Program-made: the position numbers and the translations under genes
NCBI RefSeq assembly: GCF_902706035.1
Contig: NZ_CACSJA010000008.1
Span: forward strand, 1 to 64,000
Direction of reading: 5' to 3'
DNA length: 64,000 nt
Origin: Pantoea sp. 18069
Lineage (GTDB): Bacteria > Pseudomonadota > Gammaproteobacteria > Burkholderiales > Burkholderiaceae_C
Notes under the pieces: model-generated
Database searches by the model: none
What the model saw: only the letters and a program-made list of their open reading frames with translations
What the model was told of the DNA's origin: nothing
Shown here: one piece after another, positions 35,775 through 45,631 of the stretch
Layout of the letters: every line of letters starts with the position of its first letter
How positions within the stretch are numbered: position 1 is the stretch's first letter

Positions 35775-36518
35775 TCAGCGTCCGGTTTCCGGCCGCGGAT
35801 GGGACGCCGGCGCGGCCCCTGCCTGAGCTTCGAGCACACGCACCCGACGCTCCAGTCGCTGCGCGCGCTCCACATCCCCGGCCTGCTGCGCCTGCCGCGC
35901 AGACAGCAGCAGCCACGCCAGCAGCGGACGTCGCCAGCCCTGGGCGGACGCGGTGTCCACGGCTTCAGCCAGCAGCGCCTGCGATGGCCCCTGCGCGCGC
36001 AGCACCACCGAGGCCGCGAGCAGACGCGACAGCGGTGCTTCCACTGCGCTTACCGCGGCAAGCGCAGCCGCCCGGTCGCCGCGGGTCAAGGCCCGCGCCA
36101 CCGGCTGCTGCGCTGCGGGCAGCTGTGCCATTTGCTGCACCGACAATGGCAGCGCCTGCAGATAGTGCGCATAGGCCTGCTCGGGCGGCTCGGCATCGAC
36201 GGCCAGCGCCAGATAGTCCCCGCATTCGTTCCATTGCAGGCTTGCATGCTCGACCGCGCAGCGCATGAGCGCGAGCCGCGCCAGCAGTTGCGGGCTGGCC
36301 GTGCGCTCGACTTCGGCGCGCGCACGGCTCCATTCGAGCGTCTGCACGCGCTGGTCGGCGCGCAGATAGGCCTGGGTGGCGCGCTCGGATGCCGACTCGG
36401 CATTCAGCGCCCAGTCGGCGGCAGGCGGTTTCTGGCTGCAGGCGACAAGCGCACAGCCCAGCACGGCAATGGCTGACCAGCGGGCCAGGGGCGCGGAAAA
36501 ATGGGGCGTCGAGGTCAT
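35775..36518 (-). CDS. Lipoprotein downstream of the MCE gene
   Basis: A 247-residue protein with a lipoprotein signal (AIAVLGCALVACSQ, lipobox LVAC). The mature part is alpha-helical and Ala/Gln-rich, with TPR-like pairs. It does not resemble the beta-rich ABC-type transport auxiliary lipoprotein (LptE/PqiC-like) often found after MCE genes. The start overlaps the MCE stop by four bases, so it is made with the transport proteins and may be their outer-membrane-side partner. Confidence 0.7.
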   Translation of the reverse strand: MTSTPHFSAPLARWSAIAVLGCALVACSQKPPAADWALNAESASERATQAYLRADQRVQTLEWSRARAEVERTASPQLLARLALMRCAVEHASLQWNECGDYLALAVDAEPPEQAYAHYLQALPLSVQQMAQLPAAQQPVARALTRGDRAAALAAVSAVEAPLSRLLAASVVLRAQGPSQALLAEAVDTASAQGWRRPLLAWLLLSARQAQQAGDVERAQRLERRVRVLEAQAGAAPASHPRPETGR

Positions 36519-37504
36519 GGCAGTTCAAGCTCCGGCTGGCGCGCAAACGGCCATTTGCGCTGGATGTCGCCAAGAATGCCTTCGAGGCGGCGCAGATTGC
36601 CTTCGACTTCGCTGCGCAGCGCACCCAGGTCGCTGGTTGCCTCCCGGGCATTGGCGCCCACGGCCTGGGCTTCAACCAGCACCGCGTCGACTTTTTGCAG
36701 GCTCTGGCGCGTGTCCGCGAGCAGCCCGTTGAGCTGCACCACGGTAGCGCGCACTTCGGGCATGACGCCGTCGGCGTCGAACACCTGGCGGTCGGCGCGC
36801 ACCACGAGCTGCTCCATGCGCGCGATCAAGGCATTCGCACGCTCGAGCGTGGCCACCACCTTGCGCGCATCGGCCTCGTTGCCCATGAGCACGCCCAGCG
36901 CCCCGCCAGGCCCCTGCAGGCGTTCGGCCAGCGACTGGACCTGGCCCAGGGCGCCGCCCAGCGCCGAGTCCTGGGCCGTCATCGCGCCCAGATTGGCCAG
37001 CAACTCCTTGGCCGAGGCCATGATCTGCGGGATCTCCGCCGTGGCATCGCCGCGCAGCACGGGCCGCACCGCGTCTTCGGCCAGCGCCGGGTCCGTGAGA
37101 ATGCCGCTATAGGCCTTGATGGTCGTGCCGCCGACCAGGCCGCGCACCAGCGTGAAGACGCTGGTTTCGCGCAGCCAGTGCGCATCCTTGCGCGGCACGT
37201 CGACGACGATGCGCACATTGCCATCCTCGGCCAGCTCGATGCGGCGCACGCGCCCGATCGGAAAGCCCGAGAACGTCATGTCCATGCCCACCACCACCCC
37301 TTCCGAATCGTCGGTGGTCAGGACGAGCTGCTGCGTGGGCTCGAAAGCGCCGCGCGAATACAGCAGGTACAGCGCCGAGCCAAGCACCAGCACCAGCGTG
37401 AACAGCAGCAGCGCCGCGGCCTTGGCGCGCAGATGGGCCACGGGGCGCAGCTCGGCAGGAGAATGCGCCGCGGCCGCGCCGGCATCCGATTCATGGGTGT
37501 CCAT
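36515..37504 (-). CDS. MlaD/MCE-domain lipid-transport protein
   Basis: Periplasmic substrate-binding component of an Mla-like phospholipid transporter, 329 residues. An N-terminal anchor helix is at about 28-50 (AAALLLFTLVLVLGSALYLLYS), then an MCE domain: LTTDDSEGVVVGMDMTFSGFPIGRVRRIEL in pieces and VPRKDAHWLRETSVF near 105, with GGTTIKAYSG. The C-terminal half is a long helical segment. It is encoded 33 bases after the permease gene on the same transcript. Confidence 0.87.
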   Translation of the reverse strand: MDTHESDAGAAAAHSPAELRPVAHLRAKAAALLLFTLVLVLGSALYLLYSRGAFEPTQQLVLTTDDSEGVVVGMDMTFSGFPIGRVRRIELAEDGNVRIVVDVPRKDAHWLRETSVFTLVRGLVGGTTIKAYSGILTDPALAEDAVRPVLRGDATAEIPQIMASAKELLANLGAMTAQDSALGGALGQVQSLAERLQGPGGALGVLMGNEADARKVVATLERANALIARMEQLVVRADRQVFDADGVMPEVRATVVQLNGLLADTRQSLQKVDAVLVEAQAVGANAREATSDLGALRSEVEGNLRRLEGILGDIQRKWPFARQPELELP

Positions 37505-37537
37505 GGTGATTTCCGAACATAGCCAAGCTCCAAAACA

Positions 37538-38341
37538 TCAATAGTAATTGCCCATGAGCGACAGGATTTCAATCAGCAGCAGCACCGCAAACATCCGCGC
37601 CAGACCGCCGAGCTCGCGCCCTTCCTGGCGCAGCCGCGGCAGCGGCGAATACCAGCCCGACGCCAGCGGAATCAGCGCCACGGCCAGGCTGAAGAACAAG
37701 GTCTTGAGCGTGAACACCAGCGTCACGACCGGCGAGAACACATGGCCGAAAAGCCGGGTATAGGCCGGCAGGCCCGCGAGGTTGAAACCATAGACGCTCA
37801 GATACACCGTGACCAGCGCCACCACACAGCTCAGCGCCGCGAGCGTCAGGCAGGCAAACAGGCCGCCGACGGCACGCGGCAGCAGCTCGCTGCGCACCGG
37901 GTCCAGCCCGTGCCGGTGCAGTGCCTCGGCGCGCCCGCGCAGGCGCAGTTGCACCAGCTGCGTTCCATTGGGAATGGTGTAGCGCATGGCAACGAACAGG
38001 CAGGCCGTCAGCGGAATCAATTCGAGCACCAGCACCCGCACCACCATTTCAAGCGCGTAGCGCGAAAGCCCGTAGCTCAGCGCGGTGACGATCACGATGC
38101 GCGTGATCACCGCGCACAGCAGCGCCGCGAGCGCCGTGAAGCCCAGCAGTACCGGCCCGGTCTGCACATACAGCTGGTAGGCCATGCGCGCGCGCGACTG
38201 GCCGCGATAGCTTGACGGCGACAGCAGCAGCACGAGGATCACGGCGCCAAGATAGACGCTGCGCCACCAGGCCGCCGCGGTCTCGCAGGCGCTGTCCCAG
38301 ATGCGCGCGGCAAGGCCCAGCGTGGAGTGGCTCAGATTCAT
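37538..38341 (-). CDS. MlaE-family ABC permease
   Basis: Inner-membrane permease of 267 residues with about five to six helices: SVYLGAVILVLLLSP early, TACLFVAMRYTIPNGTQL in the middle, and FGHVFSPVVTLVFTLKTLFFSLAVALIPLASG late, as in MlaE. It should form a transporter with the MCE protein, but no ATPase gene is present on either side: the MCE gene follows after 33 bases and dsbB precedes. The ATPase must be encoded elsewhere or the complex is non-standard. Confidence 0.84.
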   Translation of the reverse strand: MNLSHSTLGLAARIWDSACETAAAWWRSVYLGAVILVLLLSPSSYRGQSRARMAYQLYVQTGPVLLGFTALAALLCAVITRIVIVTALSYGLSRYALEMVVRVLVLELIPLTACLFVAMRYTIPNGTQLVQLRLRGRAEALHRHGLDPVRSELLPRAVGGLFACLTLAALSCVVALVTVYLSVYGFNLAGLPAYTRLFGHVFSPVVTLVFTLKTLFFSLAVALIPLASGWYSPLPRLRQEGRELGGLARMFAVLLLIEILSLMGNYY

Positions 38342-38389
38342 GCAGGCATGATACGGTGCGCGACGGGCGGCGCAGTCGCCCGCAGGGAG

Positions 38390-38899
38390 TTAACGGGCTG
38401 CGCGCTGACGCCAGAACACCGCAACCAGCGCCAGCCCCATCACCGCAAAGCAGATGAACGACCAGTTGGCGATCGAGCCGCCGAGGAAGGTCCAGTCGAT
38501 GGCCGTGCAGTCGCCCGAGCCGCGAAAGATCATGGGAATCGCGCGGCTCAAGGGGTAGTTCTCGACCATGCCGTAGAAGTCACGGCCGCAGGTCGCGATC
38601 TCGGGCGGGTTCCATTGCAGCCAGCTCTGGCGCGCGGCAACAAAGGCGCCAAAGCCCGAACTCAGCAGCGCCAGGCCGCCCCAGCCCAGCAGCCAGCCGC
38701 GGCCGCCGCGCAGGCTGGCGACGCCGGTGAACACCGCCACGCCGATCAGCGCGTAGCGCTGCACTATGCACATCGGGCAGGGCTCCAGCCCCTGGCCGTA
38801 CTGCAGGTACATGCCGAACGCGAGCATCGCCACGCAGACCGCGCAGATCAGCGCCAGCACCCGGCGCGGTGCCGTTTCCATCCAGTTCCACAACACCAT
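38390..38899 (-). CDS. dsbB: DsbB disulfide bond formation protein
   Basis: Four-helix inner-membrane oxidoreductase of 169 residues that reoxidises DsbA with quinone. The first Cys pair is CPMC at about 41-44 and the second pair is Cys at about 104 (IATCGRD) and 131 (GDCTAIDW). QRYALIG follows the first pair as in the family. It stands upstream of the MlaE-like gene on the same strand and downstream of cysA. Confidence 0.92.
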   Translation of the reverse strand: MVLWNWMETAPRRVLALICAVCVAMLAFGMYLQYGQGLEPCPMCIVQRYALIGVAVFTGVASLRGGRGWLLGWGGLALLSSGFGAFVAARQSWLQWNPPEIATCGRDFYGMVENYPLSRAIPMIFRGSGDCTAIDWTFLGGSIANWSFICFAVMGLALVAVFWRQRAAR

Positions 38900-38940
38900 T
38901 TCTTGTCCTTCAAAGGCCGCAGCGCGGCCCTTGCGGACCG

Positions 38941-40065
38941 TCAGATGCCTGCAGCCTGGTCAATAAACACCCGGGTCCTGCGCGGTGTCACCACCAGCGT
39001 TTCGCCTTCCTTGAAACCCAGTTCCTTGAACTGATGCGCGGGAATCTGCGCTTCGATCAAGGCATCCTCACCGTTCTGGGTGGTTGAATGATTATCGTCG
39101 GCGGGAATAAGTTCCAGGCGCGCGATCGGGCCGACCACAATCGCCCGCTCGAGCCGCGCGACGATGCCGCGCGGGCGGCCCTGGGCATCGATGTTCTGGC
39201 CCGGCGAATAGCGCTCGACATCGAGGTCGTGCGGGCGCACATAGGCAAAGGCTTTCGCATCCTTGGCCTGGTCGGCCTCGGGCGCGTCGATCTCTATGCC
39301 GCTCATGTGCACCAGGCCCTCGTTGGCGCGGCCGTGGAACAGGTTCACGTCGCCCAGGAACCCGTAGACGAACGGGCTCGCGGGATTTTCCCAGACTTCC
39401 TGGGGCGAGCCGCTTTGCTCGACCTTGCCCTGGTTGATGACCACCACCCGGTCGGCCACTTCGAGCGCCTCTTCCTGGTCGTGGGTCACGAAGATCGAGG
39501 TCACATGCAGTTCGTCATGCAGGCGGCGCAGCCAGCGGCGCAGTTCCTTGCGCACCTTGGCGTCGAGCGCACCGAACGGCTCGTCGAGCAGCAGCACCTT
39601 GGGCTCGACGGCCAGCGCGCGCGCCAGGGCGATGCGCTGGCGCTGTCCGCCCGACAGTTGCGAGGGATGGCGGTCGGCGAGCCAGTCGAGCTGCACCAGC
39701 TTGAGCAGGTCCATCACCTTGGTGCGGATCTGCGCTTCGCTGGGGCGCTCCTTGCGCGGCTTGACGCGCAGGCCGAAAGCCACGTTCTCGAACACGGTCA
39801 TGTGGCGAAACAGCGCATAGTGCTGGAACACGAAGCCCACGTTGCGCTCGCGCACATGCACGTCGGTCGTGTCTTCGCCGCTGAAATGGATGGAGCCCAC
39901 GTCGGGCGCTTCGAGCCCGGCGATGATGCGCAGCAGCGTGGTCTTGCCGCAGCCCGAAGGGCCGAGCAGCGCGATCAGTTCGCCGGACTGTATGTCCAGG
40001 CTCACATCACGCAGTGCCTGGAAACTGCCGAACTGCTTGCTGACATTGCGGATTTCGATACTCAT
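38941..40065 (-). CDS. cysA: CysA, sulfate/thiosulfate ABC ATPase
   Basis: ATPase of the sulfate importer, 374 residues. Walker [10 protein letters not shown] is at about 35-43, the signature [15 protein letters not shown] and Walker [12 protein letters not shown] are intact, and the family phrase [26 protein letters not shown] is present. The C-terminal TOBE-like region runs through [12 protein letters not shown]. It is the last gene of the sulfate operon (sbp-cysT-cysW-cysA). Confidence 0.94.
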   Translation of the reverse strand: MSIEIRNVSKQFGSFQALRDVSLDIQSGELIALLGPSGCGKTTLLRIIAGLEAPDVGSIHFSGEDTTDVHVRERNVGFVFQHYALFRHMTVFENVAFGLRVKPRKERPSEAQIRTKVMDLLKLVQLDWLADRHPSQLSGGQRQRIALARALAVEPKVLLLDEPFGALDAKVRKELRRWLRRLHDELHVTSIFVTHDQEEALEVADRVVVINQGKVEQSGSPQEVWENPASPFVYGFLGDVNLFHGRANEGLVHMSGIEIDAPEADQAKDAKAFAYVRPHDLDVERYSPGQNIDAQGRPRGIVARLERAIVVGPIARLELIPADDNHSTTQNGEDALIEAQIPAHQFKELGFKEGETLVVTPRRTRVFIDQAAGI

Positions 40066-40087
40066 GGTGCTTCTTCTTTCAGGCAGT

Positions 40088-41002
40088 TCAGGCAGGCGTG
40101 ACCAGCGGCGTGGGCCGCTCGGGAGGCAGGTCGGCCACAGCGGCCTGCTCGCGCTCCGCGCGCCATTCGGCGATCGACTTGATGACCAGGGTCACGAGCG
40201 CCAGCAGCGCCAGCAACGAGGCGGCGGCAAAGGCCGCGACCGACTGGTACTCGTTATAGAGAATTTCCACATGCAGCGGAATGGTGTTGGTCTGGCCGCG
40301 GATGTGGCCCGAAACCACCGACACCGCACCGAATTCGCCCATGGCGCGTGCATTGCACAGGATCACGCCATACAGCAGGCCCCACTTGATGTTGGGCAGC
40401 GTGACCTTGTAGAAAGTCTGCCAGCCGGTGGCGCCGAGCACGATGGCCGCCTGCTCCTCGTCGCTGCCCTGGGCCTGCATCAGCGGAATCAGCTCGCGGG
40501 CGATGAACGGGAAGGTCACGAAGATCGTCGCCAGCACGATGCCGGGCACGGCGAAGATGACCTTGATGTCGTTGGCCTGCAGCCACGAGCCCATCCAGCC
40601 GTGGGAGCCGAACATCAGCACATAGGTCAGGCCCGCGACCACGGGCGATACCGAGAACGGCAGGTCCACCAGCGTGGTCAGAAAGGCCTTGCCGCGGAAC
40701 TCGTACTTGGCGATGCACCAGGCTGCGGCGACGCCGAACACCAGGTTCAGCGGCACGGCAATGGCGGCCGTCAGCAAGGTGAGCTTGATCGCCGACCAGG
40801 CATCGGGCTCGCGCAGGCCTTCGATGTAGGCGCCAAAGCCCTTGCGCAGCGCCTCGGTGAACACCGCGGCCAGCGGCAGCACCAGGAACAGCAGCAAAAA
40901 GACCATGGCGATGCCGATCAGCGTCCAGCGCACCCAGGGTGCTTCGGTCGTGCCGGCCTTGGCGCGGCGCACCGCGTTGCGTGAAGAGGTCATGCCGCTC
41001 AT
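40088..41002 (-). CDS. cysW: CysW, sulfate ABC permease
   Basis: Inner-membrane permease of 304 residues: [19 protein letters not shown] near residue 135, and the EAA-type loop [31 protein letters not shown], followed by [35 protein letters not shown] in pieces, which is characteristic of CysW. The start overlaps the cysT stop by four bases. Confidence 0.94.
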   Translation of the reverse strand: MSGMTSSRNAVRRAKAGTTEAPWVRWTLIGIAMVFLLLFLVLPLAAVFTEALRKGFGAYIEGLREPDAWSAIKLTLLTAAIAVPLNLVFGVAAAWCIAKYEFRGKAFLTTLVDLPFSVSPVVAGLTYVLMFGSHGWMGSWLQANDIKVIFAVPGIVLATIFVTFPFIARELIPLMQAQGSDEEQAAIVLGATGWQTFYKVTLPNIKWGLLYGVILCNARAMGEFGAVSVVSGHIRGQTNTIPLHVEILYNEYQSVAAFAAASLLALLALVTLVIKSIAEWRAEREQAAVADLPPERPTPLVTPA

Positions 41003-41904
41003 GCCGGTGCTCCCGCGTTGCGGCGCTGCCAGGCTTGCAGCGCATTGATGATCAGCAGCAGCACAAAGGAGATGACCAGCATCACCACCGCCACGGCGGT
41101 CGCGCCCGCATAGTCATATTGTTCGAGCTTGCCGATGATGATCAGCGGCGTGATTTCGGAAATCATGGGCATGTTGCCGGCGATGAAGATCACCGATCCA
41201 TATTCACCGACGGCGCGTGCAAACGCCATCGCGAAACCGGTGAGCAGCGCGGGCGTGATGCTCGGCAGTATCACCTTGACGAAAATCTGCAGGCGCGTCG
41301 CGCCCAGGCTGGTCGCGGCCTCTTCGAGCTCCTTTTCCGCGTCTTCCAGCACCGGCTGCACCGTACGCACGACGAACGGCAGGCCGATGAAGATCAGCGC
41401 GATCACGATGCCCGCAGGCTTGAACGCCAGCTGGATGCCCAGGGGCTCGAGGTAGCGGCCTATCCAGCCGTTGCCCGCGAGCAGCGCCGTCAGCGAAATG
41501 CCGGCCACGGCCGTGGGCAGTGCGAACGGCAGGTCGACCAGCGCGTCGACGATCTTCTTGCCCGGGAACTTGTAGCGCACCAGCACCCAGGCGATCAGCA
41601 GGCCGAACACCAGGTTGACCAGCGCCGCGATCAGCGAGGCGCCGAACGTCAGGCGGTAGGACGCCATGACCCGCGGCGAGCTCACGGCCTCCCAGAACTG
41701 GGGCCAGGTCATGGTGAAGGTCTTGAAGACCAGCGCCGACAGCGGGATCAGCACGATGATGCTGAGATAGAACAGCGTGTAGCCCAGCGTCAGCCCGAAG
41801 CCGGGCAGCACGCGCTTGGCGCCACGGCCACGGCGCGGCGCCACTGGGGCGCCCGGGGTAGCAGCGGGAGATGCGGCCGAAGCCGAGTTAGCAGCGAATG
41901 CCAT
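40999..41904 (-). CDS. cysT: CysT (CysU), sulfate ABC permease
   Basis: Inner-membrane permease of 301 residues. After a Pro/Ala-rich cytoplasmic start come the helices and [20 protein letters not shown], the EAA-type loop [29 protein letters not shown], and [18 protein letters not shown], all typical of CysT. It pairs with CysW. Confidence 0.94.
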   Translation of the reverse strand: MAFAANSASAASPAATPGAPVAPRRGRGAKRVLPGFGLTLGYTLFYLSIIVLIPLSALVFKTFTMTWPQFWEAVSSPRVMASYRLTFGASLIAALVNLVFGLLIAWVLVRYKFPGKKIVDALVDLPFALPTAVAGISLTALLAGNGWIGRYLEPLGIQLAFKPAGIVIALIFIGLPFVVRTVQPVLEDAEKELEEAATSLGATRLQIFVKVILPSITPALLTGFAMAFARAVGEYGSVIFIAGNMPMISEITPLIIIGKLEQYDYAGATAVAVVMLVISFVLLLIINALQAWQRRNAGAPA

Positions 41905-41925
41905 GGTGCAGGTGCGCGCGCCGGC

Positions 41926-42927
41926 TTACTTGCCAAGCGTGTAGAGCTTGTCGAACTGTCCACCGTCGTTGAAGTGCACCTTTTGTGCGTCAGACAGCGA
42001 ACCGAAGTACTTGCCCACGGTGAACTGCTTGAGCGGCTTGAACGTCGCGGCATGCTTCTTCAGCACGGCTTCCGAGCGTGGGCGCAGCGCATGCTGGGCG
42101 GCGATCTCCTGGGCTTCATCCGAGTACAGGTAGTCCAGGTATTCCTTGGCCAGCGTGCCCGTGCCCTTCTTGGCGACGGTGCGCTCGACCACGGCCACGG
42201 GGTTCTCGGCGATGATCGAAGAGGACGGGTACACGGCCTGGACCTTGCCCTTGCCGAATTCGCGGTCGATGGAAATCACTTCCGACTCGAACGTGATCAG
42301 CACGTCGCCGATATTGCGCTGCAGGAAGATCGCGGTCGCGTCACGCCCGCCCTTGCCCAGCACGGGCACGTTCTTGTAGAGCTTGCCGACGAATTCCTCG
42401 GCCTGGGCATCGGTGCCGCCCTTTTCGCGCACTGCGCCCCAGGCCGCGAGATAGGCATAGCGGCCGTTGCCGCCGGTCTTGGGGTTGACCACCACGACTT
42501 GCACGCCGGGCTTGATCAGGTCGTCCCAATCCTTGATGTTCTTGGGGTTGCCGTTGCGCACCAGGAACAGCATGGTCGAGGTCGTGGGCGACGCGTCGTT
42601 CGGGAACTTCTTGCTCCAGTCCTTGGCGACCACGCCGGTGCTGGCGAGGAATTCGATGTCCGTCGTGGTGTTCATGGTCACCACGTCGGCGTCCAGGCCG
42701 TCGTTGACGGCGCGCGCCTGGGCGCTGGAGCCCGCGTGCGACTGGTCGATCTTCACGTCCTTGCCCGTGGTTTTCTTGTAATGCGCGGCAAAGGCGGTGT
42801 TGTAGTCCTTGTAGAACTCACGGGCCACGTCGTACGACACATTGAGCAGCTGGTTCTGGGCCATCGCTGCGCCGCTGGCCGCGAAGGCAAGGCTGGCCAA
42901 AACTGTCTTGAGAGTCAAAGATTTCAT
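41926..42927 (-). CDS. Periplasmic sulfate-binding protein
   Basis: Sbp/CysP-type receptor of 333 residues with signal peptide ending SGAAMAQ. Family marks: LLNVSYDVAREFYKDYN at the mature start, IDQSHAGSSAQARAVNDGLDADVVTMN in pieces near 60, and NPKTGGNGRYAYLAAWG near 150. The mature protein has no Cys and only two Met, the classic sulfur-sparing makeup of sulfate-binding proteins. First gene of the sulfate operon. Sbp and CysP cannot be told apart by eye. Confidence 0.92.
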   Translation of the reverse strand: MKSLTLKTVLASLAFAASGAAMAQNQLLNVSYDVAREFYKDYNTAFAAHYKKTTGKDVKIDQSHAGSSAQARAVNDGLDADVVTMNTTTDIEFLASTGVVAKDWSKKFPNDASPTTSTMLFLVRNGNPKNIKDWDDLIKPGVQVVVVNPKTGGNGRYAYLAAWGAVREKGGTDAQAEEFVGKLYKNVPVLGKGGRDATAIFLQRNIGDVLITFESEVISIDREFGKGKVQAVYPSSSIIAENPVAVVERTVAKKGTGTLAKEYLDYLYSDEAQEIAAQHALRPRSEAVLKKHAATFKPLKQFTVGKYFGSLSDAQKVHFNDGGQFDKLYTLGK

Positions 42928-43075
42928 GGTTGCAAAGCCTGGAACGTGAAGAAGTGTTTCATTGTCTGAAGTTCGCCTTCAAACTCAAACGAATATATTC
43001 TTGTTAATTAATCATCTTTTGGCATATAGAGCCTGAAACCTGGCGCCAGCGTGATTGCGGCCGCCCTATCGAAGC
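42928..43075 (-). promoter_or_regulatory. Upstream region of the sulfate operon
   Basis: An AT-rich block (about 42990-43030, with GAATATATTC and TTAATTAATC) stands out from GC-rich surroundings just before the binding-protein gene. It most likely carries the promoter and a CysB/Cbl-type LysR site. No exact consensus can be assigned. Confidence 0.45.
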
Positions 43076-43651
43076 TCAAGCCTGGAGTGCGAAAGGATCG
43101 GCTGGCGTCGAAGACCAGGCCAGGCCTGCGGTCAACGACTGCAGCAGCGCCAGCCCCAGAGGCCAGGCGCCATGGCCCGACTCGACATTCACATGGCCCG
43201 CGTTCTGCAGCCGCACCAGCTCGCTGCCCCAGGCGCGCGCGTAGGCGCCGGCCAGGCGGATCGGACAGAACGGGTCGTTGCTGCTGGCCACGAGCACACT
43301 GCGGTAAGGCAGCGCCGCCGCGGGCACGGGGGAAAAATCGATGAGCTGGGCGCGGCGCTCGGGGTCGGCGGGCGCGACCAGCAGCGCGCCGGCGACGCGT
43401 TCTGCGGCCTCGGGACCGATCTGCGTGGTGGCGATGCAGCCCAGGCTGTGGGCGACGATCACCACCGGCTCGGGATGCGCGAGCACATGCTCTTCGAGGC
43501 GCCGGACCCAGGCGTCGCGGTGGGGCGTGATCCAGTCATCCTGCACCACCCGCTCTGCGCCGGGCAATTGCGCGGCCCAGAGGCTTTGCCAATGACCGGG
43601 GCCTGAGTCGCGCCAGCCGGGCACGATCAAAATGCGGGGGGGTTTATCCAT
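43076..43651 (-). CDS. RBBP9/YdeN-family alpha/beta hydrolase
   Basis: Small serine hydrolase of 191 residues: ILIVPGWRDSGPGHWQSLWA at the N-terminus, nucleophile elbow VAHSLGCIA, and late DPFC (Asp) and AGHVNVESGHGAWP (His), the standard RBBP9 pattern. The physiological substrate is unknown. The longer frame from 43693 adds 14 residues without a domain. Confidence 0.88.
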   Translation of the reverse strand: MDKPPRILIVPGWRDSGPGHWQSLWAAQLPGAERVVQDDWITPHRDAWVRRLEEHVLAHPEPVVIVAHSLGCIATTQIGPEAAERVAGALLVAPADPERRAQLIDFSPVPAAALPYRSVLVASSNDPFCPIRLAGAYARAWGSELVRLQNAGHVNVESGHGAWPLGLALLQSLTAGLAWSSTPADPFALQA

Positions 43652-43776
43652 GCCAGTTCTCCTTGAACGGACATTGTCTGCAGCTTGGTCCAAAATCCCA
43701 ACGAACCATTGGTTGTTATCTTATGGCCCGGACGCACAGCCGCACGCGCGCTGGAGCCGCCCCCCATGCGCACGGC

Positions 43777-44700
43777 TCACGCCGCGCCGCTGCCGGAAGA
43801 GATGCTGCTGCCCGGCATGGTTTCGGCGAGAAAGTCGAGAAAGCTGCGCACCGCGGGCGACAGGCCGCGCCGCGACGGGAAGACCGCGTGCACCACACCC
43901 TGCGGCGGCGACCAGTCGGGCAGCAGATGCACGAGACGGCCATCGGCCAGTTCGTCATGGCACATATAGTCAGGCAGCCAGCCCATGCCCGTGCCAGCCA
44001 GCACCGCGAATTTCAAGGTCAGCAGGTCATCCACGACATAGCGCGGCTGGTGCTGCAGCGTGTATTCCTGGCCATCGGGGCCGCTGAGCAGCAGGCTCGA
44101 GCGCCCGTCGACCGCCGACATCGCAACGCTGTCGAGCCGGCCCAGCTCCTGCAGCCGGCCGGGCGTGCCCTGGCGGCGCAGCAGATCGGGGCTGGCAACG
44201 AGCACCTGGCGCGAAATGTCCAGGCGTTTGACCACCATGCTGCCGCTGTCATCGAGCGAAGTGCGCACGCGCAGCGCCACATCGATGCTTTCCTCGACCA
44301 GGTTCACGGCCCGGTTGGTGACCTGCATGTCCACCCGCAGCAGCGGATGGCGCGCGAGGTAGACCGGCATCAGCTCGCCGAGCACGGTCTGCGCAATCGT
44401 CACCGGGCAACTCACACGCAGCGTGCCGCAGGGTTCGGTCTGCACCTGGGCCACGGTGTCGGCCGCGGCCTGGGCCGCATCGCGCATCACCTGGCAGTGG
44501 CGCAGATAGGCCTCGCCGACTTCGGTCAGGGAGAGCTTGCGCGTGGTGCGCTGCAGCAGCCGCACGCCCAGCCGCCCTTCGAGTTCGGCGACACGGCGCG
44601 ACAGCCGTGATTTGGGGATGCCGAGTGCCCGCCCGGCCGCCGCGAAGCCGCCGCGCTCCACGACTTCGGCGAAATACAGCATGTCGTTGAGATCGTTCAT
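43777..44700 (-). CDS. LysR-family regulator, divergent from azoreductase
   Basis: A 307-residue regulator of the CrgA-like LysR group: LNDMLYFAEVVERGGFAAAGRALGIPKSRLSRRVAELE in pieces for the HTH, and GTLRVSCPVTIAQTVLGELMPVYLARHPLLRVDM in pieces for the start of the effector domain. It is transcribed away from the azoreductase gene across a 133-base AT-rich gap with GATAGAACAATCTATC, a hyphenated palindrome that fits a LysR site. Confidence 0.9.
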   Translation of the reverse strand: MNDLNDMLYFAEVVERGGFAAAGRALGIPKSRLSRRVAELEGRLGVRLLQRTTRKLSLTEVGEAYLRHCQVMRDAAQAAADTVAQVQTEPCGTLRVSCPVTIAQTVLGELMPVYLARHPLLRVDMQVTNRAVNLVEESIDVALRVRTSLDDSGSMVVKRLDISRQVLVASPDLLRRQGTPGRLQELGRLDSVAMSAVDGRSSLLLSGPDGQEYTLQHQPRYVVDDLLTLKFAVLAGTGMGWLPDYMCHDELADGRLVHLLPDWSPPQGVVHAVFPSRRGLSPAVRSFLDFLAETMPGSSISSGSGAA

Positions 44701-44719
44701 TCAAGCACCTTGTCTCGCT

Positions 44720-44735
44720 GATAGAACAATCTATC
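44720..44735. promoter_or_regulatory. Palindrome in the LysR/azoreductase gap
   Basis: GATAGAACAATCTATC is a hyphenated inverted repeat (GATAGA, four-base spacer, TCTATC) 20 bases from the LysR start. It is a candidate operator shared by the divergent genes. Confidence 0.5.
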
Positions 44736-44833
44736 GCATTTAAAGCAGCTTATCAAAGATTCATCACGCCGGCACAATCTATACCAAGCCTTCACCGGCA
44801 AGCATCCATTTCTCGAAATTCAAGGAGCCTTCC

Positions 44834-45451
44834 ATGCAACTGCTGCACATCGATTCCGCCATCACCGGCGACATGTCCGTTTCCCGCGACCTGAGCGCAC
44901 GCACCGTGCAGGCATGGGCACAGGCCCATCCCGGCCTCAACGTCGACTACCTCGACCTGGCGCAGGATGCTCCCAGCCACCTGTCGGCGGTGTCCCTGGG
45001 TTTTCGCACCGGCCAGAGCGCCACGACCGAAGCCGAGCGCCTTGAAAACGCCGTGTCCGAGAAGCTCGTGAGCCAGTTCCTGGCCGCGGACGTGGTGGTG
45101 ATCGGCGCGCCCTTCTACAACTTCAGCATTCCCAGCCAGCTCAAGGCCTGGATAGACCGCATCGCACAATCCGGCCGCACCTTCCGCTACACCGCCGCCG
45201 GCCCCGAAGGCCTGGCCAAGGGCAAGACGGTGATCGTGGTGTCCACCCGCGGCGGCGTGTACTCGACGTCCGAAGGCGGCCGTGCGATGGAACACCAGGA
45301 AAGCCTGCTGCAGACCGTGCTGGGCTTCCTGGGCGTGACCGATGTGCGCTTTGTGCGCGCCGAAGGCATCGCCATGGGCCCCGAGGCCAAGGCCGCGGCC
45401 CTGGCCGAGGCCGAGCAGGCCATCCACAGCCAGCTCGCACTGGCCGCCTGA
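44834..45451 (+). CDS. azoR: FMN-dependent NADH-azoreductase (AzoR/AcpD family)
   Basis: Flavodoxin-fold quinone/azo reductase of 205 residues. [25 protein letters not shown] carries the FMN phosphate-binding loop, [34 protein letters not shown] in pieces is the family hallmark, and [10 protein letters not shown] is the second FMN contact. Electrophile- or quinone-responsive control by the divergent LysR regulator is typical. AAGGAG precedes the ATG. Confidence 0.93.
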   Translation: MQLLHIDSAITGDMSVSRDLSARTVQAWAQAHPGLNVDYLDLAQDAPSHLSAVSLGFRTGQSATTEAERLENAVSEKLVSQFLAADVVVIGAPFYNFSIPSQLKAWIDRIAQSGRTFRYTAAGPEGLAKGKTVIVVSTRGGVYSTSEGGRAMEHQESLLQTVLGFLGVTDVRFVRAEGIAMGPEAKAAALAEAEQAIHSQLALAA

Positions 45452-45484
45452 ACGACGCGGCGCATCGCCGCGCCGCCCGTTGAT

Positions 45485-45534
45485 CGCCCTGCTCGGACAT
45501 TGCCCCCAATGTCATCGACAGGGCGGTTTTTTTT
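45485..45534 (+). terminator. Intrinsic terminator after azoR
   Basis: A compound hairpin: CGCCCTG (45485-45491) pairs with CAGGGCG (45519-45525), and inside it GACATTG (45496-45502) pairs with CAATGTC (45507-45513). Eight T follow (45527-45534). Confidence 0.92.
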
Positions 45535-45631
45535 GTTAGGCTCGAGGCTCTGCGGTGAAAGCCTGTAGCGACGTCCCCGTGTCGGTCCAGGTTGCAGCGC
45601 CCCGTTACCACCTAACCATTGACGCTCTCCC

